NCBI GenBank assembly: GCA_021234155.1
Contig: JAJEKV010000001.1
Span: forward strand, 37,122,826-37,186,825
Direction: 5' to 3'
DNA length: 64,000 bases
Source: Isoetes taiwanensis
Taxonomy: Eukaryota > Streptophyta > Lycopodiopsida > Isoetales > Isoetaceae
Under the pieces are notes generated by a model. That model saw nothing but the letters and a program-made list of their open reading frames with translations, searched no databases and was not told where the DNA came from. The translations under genes and the position numbers were made by a program. This document shows, piece after piece, positions 34,755-45,504 of the stretch (the first letter of the stretch is position 1; the number at the start of each line of letters is the position of its first letter).

Positions 34755-35440
34755 ATGGCAAACCCAAGAAGATCTAATAATAAGGCCCTTCGTCCAAAAC
34801 GAGTCATAATCAGTGCACAAAATGTGTTGACCATTTTACAAGATTTCGGACAAATGATAATTCTAGCTTGATGAAATATTTTCTCAAAACCCAGCTTCAG
34901 CCTGACACTTCGAGAGTGGTAGGTGTTCTACCGTCTAAACTATTTGGTCCCCATGGACCACTACTGGACAAGAATGATAGGCCTAATATTGCAGGAATTT
35001 TTGGTCCCTTATAGCCACTACCAGAGATCAGATCTGGTACATTTACCTTACAAGATTGGGAGAATCTCCAAAGTGCCATAGACCTGCAAGTTCAAGGTTT
35101 TCTTTCTACACTTCGTGATCATGTATAGACTATTCATTTTGAGGGAGGGATGGCAGCCACGTCTATGACTGCCTCTATTGTGAGATGGACACAATTGTTA
35201 TAGTTAATACATGCCTTGGTCCCTGACTCTAATGGCCAGTATGTGGGAATAAGTGATGCTTCAGTGCAGATATTAGAGTCAAAATTATCGCCACAGCAGA
35301 AGCATTGTGTTGATGCAGGAGTGCAGAAATTTGGAAGGGAACATGTTGAAGTGGAGTATAGACATCTCCAAAATCCATAGTGGACCAGGAGCTACGATGT
35401 CAAACTAGCAAATAGGATCATGCTGGCTCAGTACCTGTGC
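34755..35440 (+). pseudogene. Unrecognised decayed coding remnant B
   Basis: It opens at ATG 34755 with MANPRRSNNKALRPKRVII, shifts frame near 34870, and continues as MKYFLKTQLQPDTSRVVGVL, later GTFTLQDWENLQSAIDLQVQ and ASVQILESKLSPQQKHCVD. Several TAG stops break the frame. The basic start and the neighbourhood suggest an element gag-like protein, but I cannot assign it. Confidence 0.35.
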
Positions 35441-35839
35441 TATGAGTACCTAGGGGTTGCAGAGGCAGAAACTGATGCATATGAAGGTTACTAGAGTTGT
35501 CTGTGCTACTAGTTGGGAGCGACAAGACCAAATCGTCCTCGCCATCTTTTGGTTCGGTTTCATGATGCCCTCAGCTGCCTATATATTCTTCAGCATGGTT
35601 ACCACCTTAGAGGGACTACTTTTTAAGTACAAGAGGACCTCTCTCCTCTTCAATTGTGTAATCGTAAAGGGGAGCTTTGCAAGGTCAAGGCAACCCGCAT
35701 GCAAAAGAAATGGACAATGTATAGGGGAGGTGCAGCAATCATTCTAGATCAATGGCCTTCCAATCCTTGGACTAGCTATGTCTAGATAATTTAAGTAGCA
35801 CAAAATTAATATTAGCATTAGCATTATCTTTATCTTTAT

Positions 35840-35977
35840 ACTTTTTGGGCTTCCATGCCCTTTTCGTTGTTTGGGTCCCATGGCCAATCTAGTCTCCGTG
35901 GACGATAAAAGTCCATCCCATCCATCTATCTATCCATCCATCCATCCATCCATCCATCCATCCATCTATCTATCTAT
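35840..35977 (+). mobile_element. 3' end of a microsatellite-tailed LINE, with CCAT/CTAT tail
   Basis: gtttgggtcccatggccaat is followed by ctccgtggacgataaaa at 35894-35910, nearly the same as 5680-5717. A CCAT repeat with CTAT variants runs from 35912 to 35977. Only the terminal part of the element can be recognised; how far it reaches upstream is unclear (a 96-codon frame at 35457-35747 may or may not belong to it). Confidence 0.75.
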
Positions 35978-36386
35978 GATGTGAATTATTACTAATGATG
36001 CAATGCAAAATTTATTTATTTTTGTATGATTTTATGGTATGAGTCCCAAAGGTCAGAATGTGACCCACTTTAATATAATGCAACTTTGATAGAAAAAAAG
36101 TTTAACTAATGTTTAAGATGCTGGTATGATAGGACTATCTTACAGGCTTGAAGCAACACTTCATATGCATTTAGGATATCCTGCTCATTCCTAGTCTACA
36201 GTCTACATCAACTCCATAAAGGAATCTATATAGATCTTTCTGACCTTTTATCTATGAATCCGGAGCAAAAGCTTAGACTTGTTTAGCCCAAGACTATTGT
36301 AGTACCTACCAAAACCTTCTACAACAATTGAAAAGAATAAAGAATAGATGTATGCTTCTAGCAGCTAAGAAAATAACAAACCTTAT
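35978..36386. other. No gene seen
   Basis: AT-rich host sequence up to the ttat target duplication (36383-36386) of the next DNA element. Confidence 0.4.
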
Positions 36387-36608
36387 GGGTGTAAATATGG
36401 TAATGCTACCCAAAAAGCACTATCCGGACAAGTGCTTTAAGTGCTTTAGGTGCTTTACCCTCGAGTGCTTTTTCATTCAACGACCTCGGGGGGTTGTTAC
36501 TCCAGAAATAGGATGGATCATTCCGTGGAGGTAAGGATCGATGAGATGGATGATCCCGCGGTGGGAGATCTCCGAAATGGTAAGGATCGCTGACGAGGAT
36601 CTTCAAGG

Positions 36609-36645
36609 GCGGGAACTCCATTGGCGGGAACTCCATTGGCGGGAC
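36609..36645 (+). repeat. Short tandem repeat inside the DNA element
   Basis: ggcgggaactccatt is repeated two and a half times within the 36387-38102 element. Confidence 0.7.
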
Positions 36646-36996
36646 AAGATTGATGGAGTTTCTCTTTTTCAATGCAGTATAAGAACACAAATTAGAGTTC
36701 AAATCGGCATAGAAATCATAGGTGAATTAACAATGTTTTATTGCAATTTGATTTAGATTGATAATTCAATCTCTGTTGCATTGGAGATTGAATTGTGGGC
36801 AGCTCTCTTGAAAGCATCCATTTAACCGGAAGAAGCTTTTTAGGATTCAAATCAAGTGAGAAGAGACAATCTGATTACTCTTTGTTTTTCTTAAGAGTAT
36901 TTTTGTTCCATTCTTTCAATGTATTATGCATCTCTAATGTTGTATCCTAGATCTACGTTATTTTTTTTCCCCAAATGGGAAGATTGGCGAGCACTC

Positions 36997-37560
36997 AGAC
37001 ATTGATATCTTGAGTTCTACCAATCTATTTGGAGCGGTTTCATTTTGATCTAGAAGTATACTTCGGTCTCTTTCTTTTGCAATCAAAATCACACAAATCC
37101 GATCTCTGAGGAGTGAGAAATAGCCTCTCAAACTTGGCTGATTTTCTGTTACAGTGGGTGCAGAAATTGATGTCACAAGAATATACAAAATTCAGACTTT
37201 AATATCTTGAGTGGTGCTGATCGGTTTTGAGTGATCTCACATGCATTTAAAACTAGACACTTAGCACTTTCTCTTGCAATTTAAATCACTCAAATCTGAG
37301 CTATGAGGAGTGAGAAACAATCTCTCAAAGTTCTGATTTTTTGTTACAGGTTCTGATTTTTTGTCACAGAAATATACCAAAACTCAGAATTTGATATCTT
37401 GAGTTTTAATGAATAATTTTTGATGATTTTACCTGCATCTAAAAGTAGACACTATGGCCTTTCTCTTGCAGTTTAAATCAATTAAATCTGAGCTTGGATG
37501 CGGGAGAAATGACCTCTCAAAGTTGGTCAATTTTCACTAATAGTGGGTTAACATTGTCTT
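36997..37560 (+). repeat. Three degenerate units of about 190 bp
   Basis: The blocks tgatatcttgag (37003), taatatcttgag (37200) and tgatatcttgag (37391) open three units. Each goes on through tttctcttgcaattt-like text, aaatctgagct and gacctctcaaag-like text in the same order. Unit length is 190-197 bp. All lie inside the DNA element. Confidence 0.7.
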
Positions 37561-38249
37561 TTATATGATCATTGTTATTCTATATTGTTGTGAGTAGTCT
37601 TGCGTGCATTCACATTTCGTCATTTACATTATTGATCAAGCTTTGTTAATCAGAGTTTTGAGATCCTTTTGTATCAAAGCAATCTTAATACATTCTTGCA
37701 ATTCCGTCTCTGTATTAAAACAATCTTAATACTATTCATGCAATTCCATTATTCTTAGTTTTATCCTTGCAATTCCATTACTTCTTTTTGAACAGACAAC
37801 CAGTCTTCTTTGTTTGTTATTTTCTCTCTAACTTTCTCCATACTCTATTGAAACCAATCCAACATCGAAACTGCCATGTAATGTATCTCAGCAAAAAAAA
37901 AAATTTGACATTACACGGCATCAAAATGCAAAGATTGGAGAGTATAAGAGGTGATAATTATTAATCTAACTTAGCCGAGAACAAAGTACAGGCAGGAAGC
38001 ATTTACGGCATGACTTTTGGCCGTGCGCAGCCAAGTGCTTTAAGTGCTTTAAGTGCTAAGTGCTTTCGCGTTTTTTTGGGTAGCATTACCATATTTACAC
38101 CCTTATGTCTTCCATGGCTATGTCTCCACTTATAAGCTTGGCCATCTACAATAGCCAAAGCTCATTCTTATTCCTAAACTTGTATTGTTTGAGATCGAAA
38201 GCAACTTCAAGATCTTTTCTTGGTTGGAGAGAAAACGACCATGATCTCT

Positions 38250-39354
38250 AAAGGGCAATGTTAAGATCTTTCAAAATAATCATTCGAAGACATCACACAT
38301 TCCGTTGCCTTTTTAGAGCTTTGGTTGAGCCGGTGCTGCTATATGGGGTGGAGGTTTGGGGCCCAGCAGTTAGCAAAAATACGTGGGATAGGTTGGAAAG
38401 GGTGCAGAAAGCTTTCTTGACCTATAGCTTGGGAATGAAGGACACCGTACCGTATCAGATTTTGTTGTATGAGACGGGGTTCTGGCCTTTACAGCATTCT
38501 GCTATGCGAAGGCATCTTACTTGCTTCCATAAGGTGGATGGGATGGATGAGCATCGCTTGCCCCCACAGGCCGTGTTGTTAACGCAGGGCCCCCGGGCTG
38601 AAGAGGGTATGGCACGAAAGCAATCGTAAGGGATGGTTTAGGAGGTGGTCTATGGATTACCAAATGATGGTGGCATCGGCGCATTCGATGCGCAGAATGG
38701 GCAATTGGATGCGGGCTATGCCGCCACTGTGGGATGCCTCTACTCTTGCAAAGCCCAAGACAAGAGCACTATCACGCTTCGATTAATCCCACTTTGAGCA
38801 TGGACCCCATCGGCATTTTGAAAGCACACATCTCTCGTGAAGAAACGGAGAGCTATTGCCGCCATAAGGACGGGTTCCCATTACCTTTAATTGAGACAGT
38901 ATTTGGGGGTGAATGGCGGGCACCGGGATCCCCGAGGGAGGAGAGGATATGTCGTTGTTGTGAGATGCACGTGATAGAGGATGAGCACCATGCCCTCCGG
39001 CCGGTGCTCCAAAGATATGCCCATGTCCGAAAGCAAAGGCACATCGATCTTAGATGCTCGACACACCGCTACATCGATTACTCGCATCACCTATGGTAGC
39101 CGACCGGGAGCTTACATCCTGCAGCATTTTTAGTCGCGGACTTGCTCTTTCTCGGGGCATGGTATTTGAGAGCCTCTTGTTAGGGTTTTCCTCCCAAGTG
39201 GGGGGTTTTTTCATCCCTAGTAGGGTTTTACCTGCATTACATTGTTTGTTTTTGGTGTTGGGGTTTTTGGCTTTTTTGCCTGTTCTGTGCCGTCTCATAG
39301 GCCTCTGGCCTCCGTGGACGTTAAAATAAACTTCCTTCCTTCCTTCCTTCCTTT
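38250..39354 (+). mobile_element. Microsatellite-tailed LINE, copy 3 (3' part)
   Basis: Only the C-terminal part of ORF2 and the 3' end are present. The end block ctccgtggacgttaaaa (39310-39326) has one change against the other copies and is followed by a CTTC repeat to about 39354. The 5' end of the fragment is near 38250. Confidence 0.8.
38258..39099 (+). pseudogene. C-terminal part of LINE ORF2 (copy 3)
   Basis: The frame 38258-38629 has LVEPVLLYGVEVWGPAV and FLTYSLGMKDTVPYQILLYE; the first matches VEVWGPAVSLATG of copy 1 at 4700. After a frameshift, 38734-39099 gives SREERICRCCEMHVIEDEHH and LQRYAHVRKQR, a Cys/His zinc module typical of the LINE ORF2 tail. One Cys of the expected set is replaced (RPVLQRY). 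The reverse transcriptase core is missing. Confidence 0.8.
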
Positions 39355-39945
39355 TAAGATAAACGTCTCATTTGCTCAAATTTTGGTGCCTAACCAACAA
39401 CTTTAATGGATTGGGTATACAATTTAACAAATATAAAAGATATAATGACGATGTAGACATCAACAAACCTTCATTGTGATCCAAAGAAATCCTAAAAGCA
39501 TATAAGGATCTATTGTTTTTTAATAAAATTGTTTTGCCTTTGTCAAATTGGCCTCCTCTTCTCAACATTGGGCCTCTAGGTTTAGTATGTCTAGCTATCA
39601 AAGTGAACTAATATGTGGCATCTATTTTGATCCATTCTTTTTTGCAGAGAATTGATGCAAACAACGGACGTCATCTTGCTAGAGGGTCTTCATGATACAG
39701 ACAAATCAAAACTTGGAATCAAAGAAAGGATTGGATCGAGTGTTTTCGCATCGTATTGACTGCTTGTTGTCTAGTGACTTATTTTTAACAAAGTTTGGTA
39801 TAATCCGGATGGTATTAATATCTAAACTATATAATTGCTATAGGCAAGATGCCTTGAGAATATTATCTTATAATCCTTCTATCTAAGTAACATGTCTGTA
39901 AGCCTGTTCGGGGGTAAAAAATCAAGAAAGTAACTTGCATGAAAA

Positions 39946-40227
39946 TTACAAGGGCGATAAATGTCCAGCCCTGCCTATTTTCCGTCGCATTACTGGAGAC
40001 GTCTTGTCTGGCAGAGAAGCCGGATCTGTAGAAGCTACAAGGATGGCCATGGTCGGCTCTAACTTTTTCGCCACAGCATTATGAAGAGCTGCGACAGTTT
40101 CACCAGGAATAAAAACTTTTAGTTTTCTTTCTTCTGCTAGAGCCATGGCACTAGATATGAATAATGCAGTTATTCTCGTGCATTCATTCAACTCTATTTT
40201 AGTCGGAATAATCATCTCCAACGTCAT
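39946..40227 (-). CDS. Unrecognised 93-codon ORF
   Basis: It starts MTLEMIIPTKIELNECTRIT, has a short hydrophobic stretch (ALFISSAMALAEE) and goes on with LKVFIPGETVAALHNAVAKK. Its composition looks more protein-like than other frames nearby. No family is recognised, and no promoter or intron can be named. It may be a captured gene fragment or chance. Confidence 0.25.
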   Translation of the reverse strand: MTLEMIIPTKIELNECTRITALFISSAMALAEERKLKVFIPGETVAALHNAVAKKLEPTMAILVASTDPASLPDKTSPVMRRKIGRAGHLSPL

Positions 40228-40230
40228 AAC

Positions 40231-40357
40231 TCCACATTGGAAAGTCTTTAAAACTAGGGCGATGGGGTGAGGAATTTAAAGGAAAGGGAAATGTCCACAT
40301 TGGGAAGTCTTTAAAACTAGGGCAATGGGGTACTTAGAGGAAATTAAAGGAAAGGGA
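40231..40357 (+). repeat. Tandem duplication, 63-bp period
   Basis: tccacattggaaagtcttta opens unit one at 40231 and recurs with one change at 40294. The unit ends in a G/A-rich stretch (aaaggaaaggga). A few substitutions and a short insertion separate the two. Confidence 0.75.
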
Positions 40358-42149
40358 ATTGTTCTCGTTATGAACAACAAAGTAACGACCTATAAGAAAT
40401 TAAGAAACCATTGAAAAAAACTAAGAAAAGTTTTATACCATTAGTCAATAGTGACTAACAATTAACACGTTGAAATTTACGCAGCACTAACCGTGCTAGT
40501 TAAGAACCATATTAACATAACATCAATATGCATGAAGTTGTTAGAAATCCTTTCGAACCATTTATAATTTCAGTTTCCTCGTGGGGAGACAAAGATATCT
40601 ATAATTTGAATGTGTTTCACAAATTTCATTAATATATATGTTGGACGTTAACAATAGGTCCAATTTCATAGGTTTGAAAAGACAATTACTTTACATTGTC
40701 ATTTTTTAGTCACAGCATTTTTTTTTTCTAGAACACAAACCATGTATGTTCCTAAATAAAATATGGTGACAAGACGAATGAAGAGAAATGTTCCTGCCGC
40801 GATAATTTATTTGTAGAATATCTACATAGTGAGTCTCTCTCTCTTTTTTTTTTTTTTTATATACATTAATAAATGTAAATGTCCAATTGCTTATACAGGG
40901 ATGAAGTATACAAATTTGATGAAGTATTAGCCAACATCTACCTAAGGGATGTTTTTTATCTCTTGCTTAGCACTTGTGTAAGGGAGGCTTTTTATCTTAT
41001 GCTTAGTATGTATTTAAATGGCATAGCCCTTTGTTTGCATGCATGCCACTTGTTGGTATTTACTTTATGATTGCATGCACACTTTTATTTCTAACATTGC
41101 AAATACGAAAGGGGAGCATTCTCATTTTCAAGGACAACTAAAGGTATGCCTTCGGAATGCTTAAACATGATGTGCATCTACTTCACTTGGCTGATCACGG
41201 GGGTTATTATCACATTGGAAGGTAAATATCTGTAACCGTAACCTAAATTATTTTTTTCAGAGCCTTCTCGTTTGAGCGACAGCATTTTTCTGTTCCATAT
41301 AGCATGGCCACGATTCTTTTTCATGAGCTTGGCCACGATTCTCTTTCAAGAGCTTACTGAGGCATGTTCCATTAGATCTGAATAAGAGTGATAGCTATTC
41401 TTTTACATCATTTGGCCACGTATTTCTTCATGATCTAGCTTTATTTGTTGTGGAAAGTTCACCATTATGCAAGTATGTATCGCGATCTGGGGAAGTGGTC
41501 CATAAGAAGAACACGACCATTGAGAAGAAGTATTGAAGGGTGGTAGGATCAAAGGAATCCAAACCCATGGTCTAGTTGGTTGGGCGAAGAAAGATCCTTT
41601 CTCTAGGAAATGAAACGAGTCAAGGCGTAGACACTAGAGAGAAACAACGTTAATTGTAATTATGTCTATAAGATATTTCTTAGCCCTTAATATATAACGT
41701 TGAATAAGGTCTAGTATAAAGCATATGGATGTAGTATAGATTGAATCATGGCAAGGCTCGAAGAAATTTTATTATCAAGGCATTTACCAAAGGAAAAATA
41801 TTTAAAGCTATAGGTCTAGGAACGTCGATAACTGGACATTATTATCATCGCCTAAAGAATATCCCAGGTGAATAGTGGATTAGAATCCAACTTGGAAGTT
41901 TCTATCTTACTCCGAGGAATTTCCTTCCATCGCTCAGCGTGAACGTATGTCGATATGGTTGCGGAGACATTCCGCAATGATGATAATAACTCCTAAGTGA
42001 TTTCTAGCTCACCATGGTTGCACAAGTCCGGCGGAGTTGTTGCCACCACAGCGTTGGTTTAGAGAAGAGTGATGGTAGACAGGAGTCTTTCTAGAGAACC
42101 AGAGATACTATTGGTTAAGTATAAAACGAGACTATTGTTATCACTAAAA

Positions 42150-42220
42150 GATGGCTTACCGTGTTGGTAAAGGGTTTGGCTGTGTGCTGGGAGGTCAAGG
42201 GTTCAAGTCTTGCGTAGTAC
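42150..42220 (+). repeat. tRNA-like unit (left arm, unit 1)
   Basis: atggcttaccgtgttggtaa resembles an A-box region, and agggttcaagtct a B-box. It is antisense to the LTR element. The pair with 42306-42374 lies at the same distance from the primer site as the units at 47602 and after. Confidence 0.45.
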
Positions 42221-42305
42221 ACTTTTATATAAAAGTTGCTATGCAAAGAAAACAAAGTATCACAGATGTATAAGAAATGTCTAAAATGTATATATTACAT
42301 TCAAG

Positions 42306-42374
42306 AGAGCTTGGTGTGGTGGTAAGCACCTAGGCTTGGAGTTGAGAGGTCATGGGTTCAAATCTGGGTTGAGA
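42306..42374 (+). repeat. tRNA-like unit (left arm, unit 2)
   Basis: gagcttggtgtggtggtaag (A-box-like) and gggttcaaatctggg (B-box) are spaced as in a tRNA gene. An A-rich run follows at 42379 and again near 42398, as in SINE tails. Confidence 0.5.
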
Positions 42375-42825
42375 CGCCAAAAAAATATGTATATATAAAA
42401 AAAAAACTAAAATTTTTATACGGCAGAAATACGCGTTTTATACGGTCGGGCGCCGACAGCATTATACGCGTTTCTACCGCGACTGTAAGTCGATAAAAAG
42501 CAAGCGGTGCCCGAATTGACTTTCGTGGCCCCTCCTTGACTCCTTTCTGCCTGTTAATGACCCTCCTAGGGTATTTGGGTATGCCCGATCCATTAGAACC
42601 ACTTTCGCCTTCATCTAAACTACCTACAAAAAGATATAGCCCCTCCAAACTTGGGTCCTCTAGTTGCCCTAAACCTCTTAAAACTTACAATCTACTACAT
42701 CAACCTAGCACAAAACCAAACATCAAAGAGCTAAACCTTCACACTAGCTTAAGCTCCCACCTAACTACCAAATTAACGAGTTAGAAATTTGGTCAGTGCT
42801 ATGATTCCGGTCAACCAGAATCATG

Positions 42826-42837
42826 GCTCTGATACCA
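42826..42837 (-). promoter_or_regulatory. Primer-binding site (initiator-Met tRNA)
   Basis: gctctgatacca on the + strand is TGGTATCAGAGC on the - strand, next to the LTR end. It marks the LTR as a 5' LTR whose element runs to lower coordinates. Confidence 0.9.
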
Positions 42838-42838
42838 C

Positions 42839-44425
42839 TGTGACGCTCCCTGAACATATACGACACTCGGACGTATACATACGGGGACTTTCCCCTCCCA
42901 TGGCGACCCACTCGCCATGAGCAGGGCCCTCCGTATAACTCGGCCATCCATAGAGAGGTGCTCGAGTGAAGGACACAGAGGGGTCATTCGGCCCACGCCT
43001 TCAATGGGACTCCTACGTCGCGGAAGCGTGAATACAAGGTTAGCACACAGCATAATCATATCATAATTTACCACCACGAAGGGTGGCACATCCATCCAAG
43101 TAACAACAACAAAGCATATGCATGTAATACTAAGGAAAACACCCAAACCCATGGTTCTACCCCGGCTCAGACTCCAGTGAGGATCGACTGACGGCTAGGT
43201 CTCAAGAGATCAGCAGACCGAGTCTTGACATGGCGTTGGCTGGCATAGAACATCGGCTAGGGTTGTCCACTCCATCCGCCCATCCTGTGCACATTTTGCA
43301 GATGAGTCAAATCATGCTATGGCATCACTATAGCCTTCCGGACACGCAGACTCAAGGTATCACCTTCGAGCCTACTCCAGGGTTCATGAAGCCCCGTCCG
43401 ATGAGGCAGGTCAGGGAAGCGTCCCCTTCCAGGATCACAGTGGTTCCATGGGTGAGCTAGAGAATACGTGCCGCATCAGCGACCCCCGCATCCGTACCCG
43501 ACTTACTCACCCTAAATCTACTCAAAGTGCAAGATGCTCCATACGGATCACACCTCTACACCCAGGGAGTGTCAGACCCATACCCGGCCCTCTACGTGAC
43601 CGGCTATCAGGCCTAGCCCACTGTAGGAGTCTCAGGAGCCTTTTATGTTCGTGCAAGACCCCACCCCCACTTCACCACTGTGTCCCTTGTTTGGTGCTAA
43701 GTCACTCCATAGCATCCACGACTCGGTGGTCTCTTGTACACAGGCCGCATCTAATGGGATAATACAGGGCTCTATCTAGGAGCATACTACAATACATGGG
43801 CTCAGAGGTCTCTACCCCCCGTAATTCCCCCATTTCAAGAGTAATACTATGCAAAGAACTATCAATCCATCATTTAAGAGCAAGTACAGAATCAGAGATA
43901 AGGAGAACTCACCTTTGCAATCAAGGGTTAGTTCCTACAGGTAAAGCATAGAGAACACAGAGAAACAGAAGAAATACACACAACAAGTGCCCAACAGGGG
44001 CGCTACCCTACAGATAACACAGCTAAGCTACAGACTAACCGTTGAATCGGGCTTGGGATGGCTCCATCTCGATTTGCTGAAGGGTGCCCGGCTGTTGCTC
44101 CTCCTCCCCCATCTCCAATTGCTCCCAATTCGAATTGGGGCACAAAAGCCCTAATTTGGGTGTCCAAAATGGAAACCCTGCCTTGCCGAATCGATTTGTG
44201 CCAGGTGGCATGTCACTAATTAACTAATTTGGTATTTTAGCCCTTTTTAATATTAGGATAAGCCCTAAATTCGAATTAGGGTTTTGGGTTAGGTTTCCAC
44301 CTTTATAATTTAATTATTAACATAGCTAACCTTAGCTTATGAATAATTAATGTGCCATTAATTATTCATAGTGACGTGTCATGTATTTATACTTAAATAT
44401 GCGTATAAATATGTGGAACGTCACA
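42839..44425 (-). repeat. Gypsy LTR, - strand (1587 bp)
   Basis: On the - strand it starts TGTGACGTTCCACATATTTA and ends ...GGGAGCGTCACA, followed after one base by the initiator-Met primer site. It corresponds over its whole length to 45505-47119 and more loosely to 59835-61509. These ends and this primer site fit Tekay/Del-type chromoviruses. Confidence 0.88.
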
Positions 44426-45504
44426 CCTATCTCATATGCCAAAGATATAATTGAATTAAAATTAGAGTTACACAACTTAGCGATGGGCCATGTGGTTTCT
44501 ATCTCATATGTCAAAGATGTAATTGCATTAAAATTAGAGTTGCACACCTTGGCAATGCGCGGGCCATGTGGTTTTGTATGATGAGTGGTCAAGTCTTAAA
44601 ACGTTGCTATGGCTCCTTATCATATAGTTTTTCCAAATTACAAAGTCTTACAAATCTTATGGTTAGCCCATAACGAGACAATTATGTAACAAACTCCGAC
44701 GATTAGGACCACTAGAAGACATGTTCTATGTAATACTATGCATAATAACTACTATTCTTAGAAAAAAATGGAGCTCGTCACACTATTTATAGAGAATAAG
44801 AGGTTTATATCTTATAACTCTAACACCTTATATTTGACACAAATTGCACTTTCCCTCCAATGCCCATTTTGAGAAGAGTAGGTGGTTCATGTTCATGCTA
44901 AAGCCTGAGTGCTCATTATATTACCATATATTTGATGCAACTTGCACTTGCTCTCCAAGGACATTTTAAATAGAAAATGCTTTTCAAGTTGGTGCTAAAG
45001 CCAGGCAACGCCGGGCATCCATAACTAGTGACTTTTAATAAGGTTATATAGCTATGAAGAACAAACCTTAGTATTGGAAACCAAGCAGACCAAGCAAACG
45101 GGTGTATCTAACTAAATCTGAGATTATTCGAACCGGAAATATTTTTGGAATTATCATCATTTTCCGGCTATCTTTTCCGGCGTGGTTCCGGCGTGCACAT
45201 AGAAACCATTTCGGAGCGTTTGAAGCCCCTGCTCTTGAATCCGCCCACTTTTGGTCAGCCCTGCGCCTGAATCAGGTAGGGTTCTATGATTTCAAGCATC
45301 AATTTAAAGTTTAATTGTTTCCTAGTGAATTTCGATTTGAGTACGAAGCAACAGAAAGACGTGGGAGCATGATCGGAAGCTTGATTTGGGCACAAAAATA
45401 CAGGTTAGAGGTCTTACTATGGAGAAATTGAGGCCCGACCTTAAAATTCTTAGGCATTCACGTGAACCTCTTACCTATTGATTTCTGCCGGAAGTCACAA
45501 ATGC
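44426..45504. other. Spacer between the head-to-head LTRs
   Basis: About 1.08 kb without a clear gene. It opens with a two-unit 72-bp tandem repeat (44427-44574), and the part from 45100 to 45320 holds a 70-codon + frame that I cannot assign. Confidence 0.5.
44427..44574 (+). repeat. Tandem duplication, 72-bp period
   Basis: ctatctcatatgccaaagat opens at 44427, and ctatctcatatgtcaaagat at 44499. The units differ at a few positions. The first starts 2 bp outside the LTR. Confidence 0.8.

Larger units (their letters stand above)
36387..38102. mobile_element. Non-autonomous DNA element with perfect 30-bp terminal inverted repeats
   Basis: The first 30 bases (starting gggtgtaaatatggtaatgc, 36387-36416) are the exact reverse complement of 38073-38102. 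The flanks carry ttat on both sides (36383-36386, 38103-38106). Next to each repeat lie copies of aagtgcttt in the same direction (36432-36460, 38034-38066). The interior is 1.7 kb with no transposase, but with a degenerate repeat of about 190 bp. The superfamily is not certain; a 4-bp duplication and G-rich ends do not decide it. Confidence 0.88.
39355..41461. other. Intergenic; one unrecognised ORF and a small tandem duplication
   Basis: AT-rich. It includes a T run near 40845, a two-copy tandem repeat at 40231-40357 and a 93-codon frame on the - strand. Nothing else is recognised. Confidence 0.4.
41462..44425 (-). mobile_element. Left arm of a large inverted repeat: 5' part of an LTR element (- strand)
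   Basis: Read on the - strand this is LTR (44425-42839), primer-binding site (42837-42826) and about 1.36 kb of internal sequence, ending near 41462. It parallels 45505-48780 on the + strand through LTR, primer site and internal blocks, such as the text around the 41600-41700 region against 48560-48640. No gag or pol can be read in it. No matching 3' LTR is seen to the left. Confidence 0.8.

Noticed and set aside
35912-35977. A CRISPR-like or functional array at the CCAT repeat
   Set aside because: It is a simple microsatellite at the end of a LINE; units are 4 bp and there are no spacers.
42306-42374. Genuine tRNA genes
   Set aside because: A- and B-box-like blocks are present, but I cannot pair full acceptor and anticodon arms; SINE-type or element-derived units fit better.
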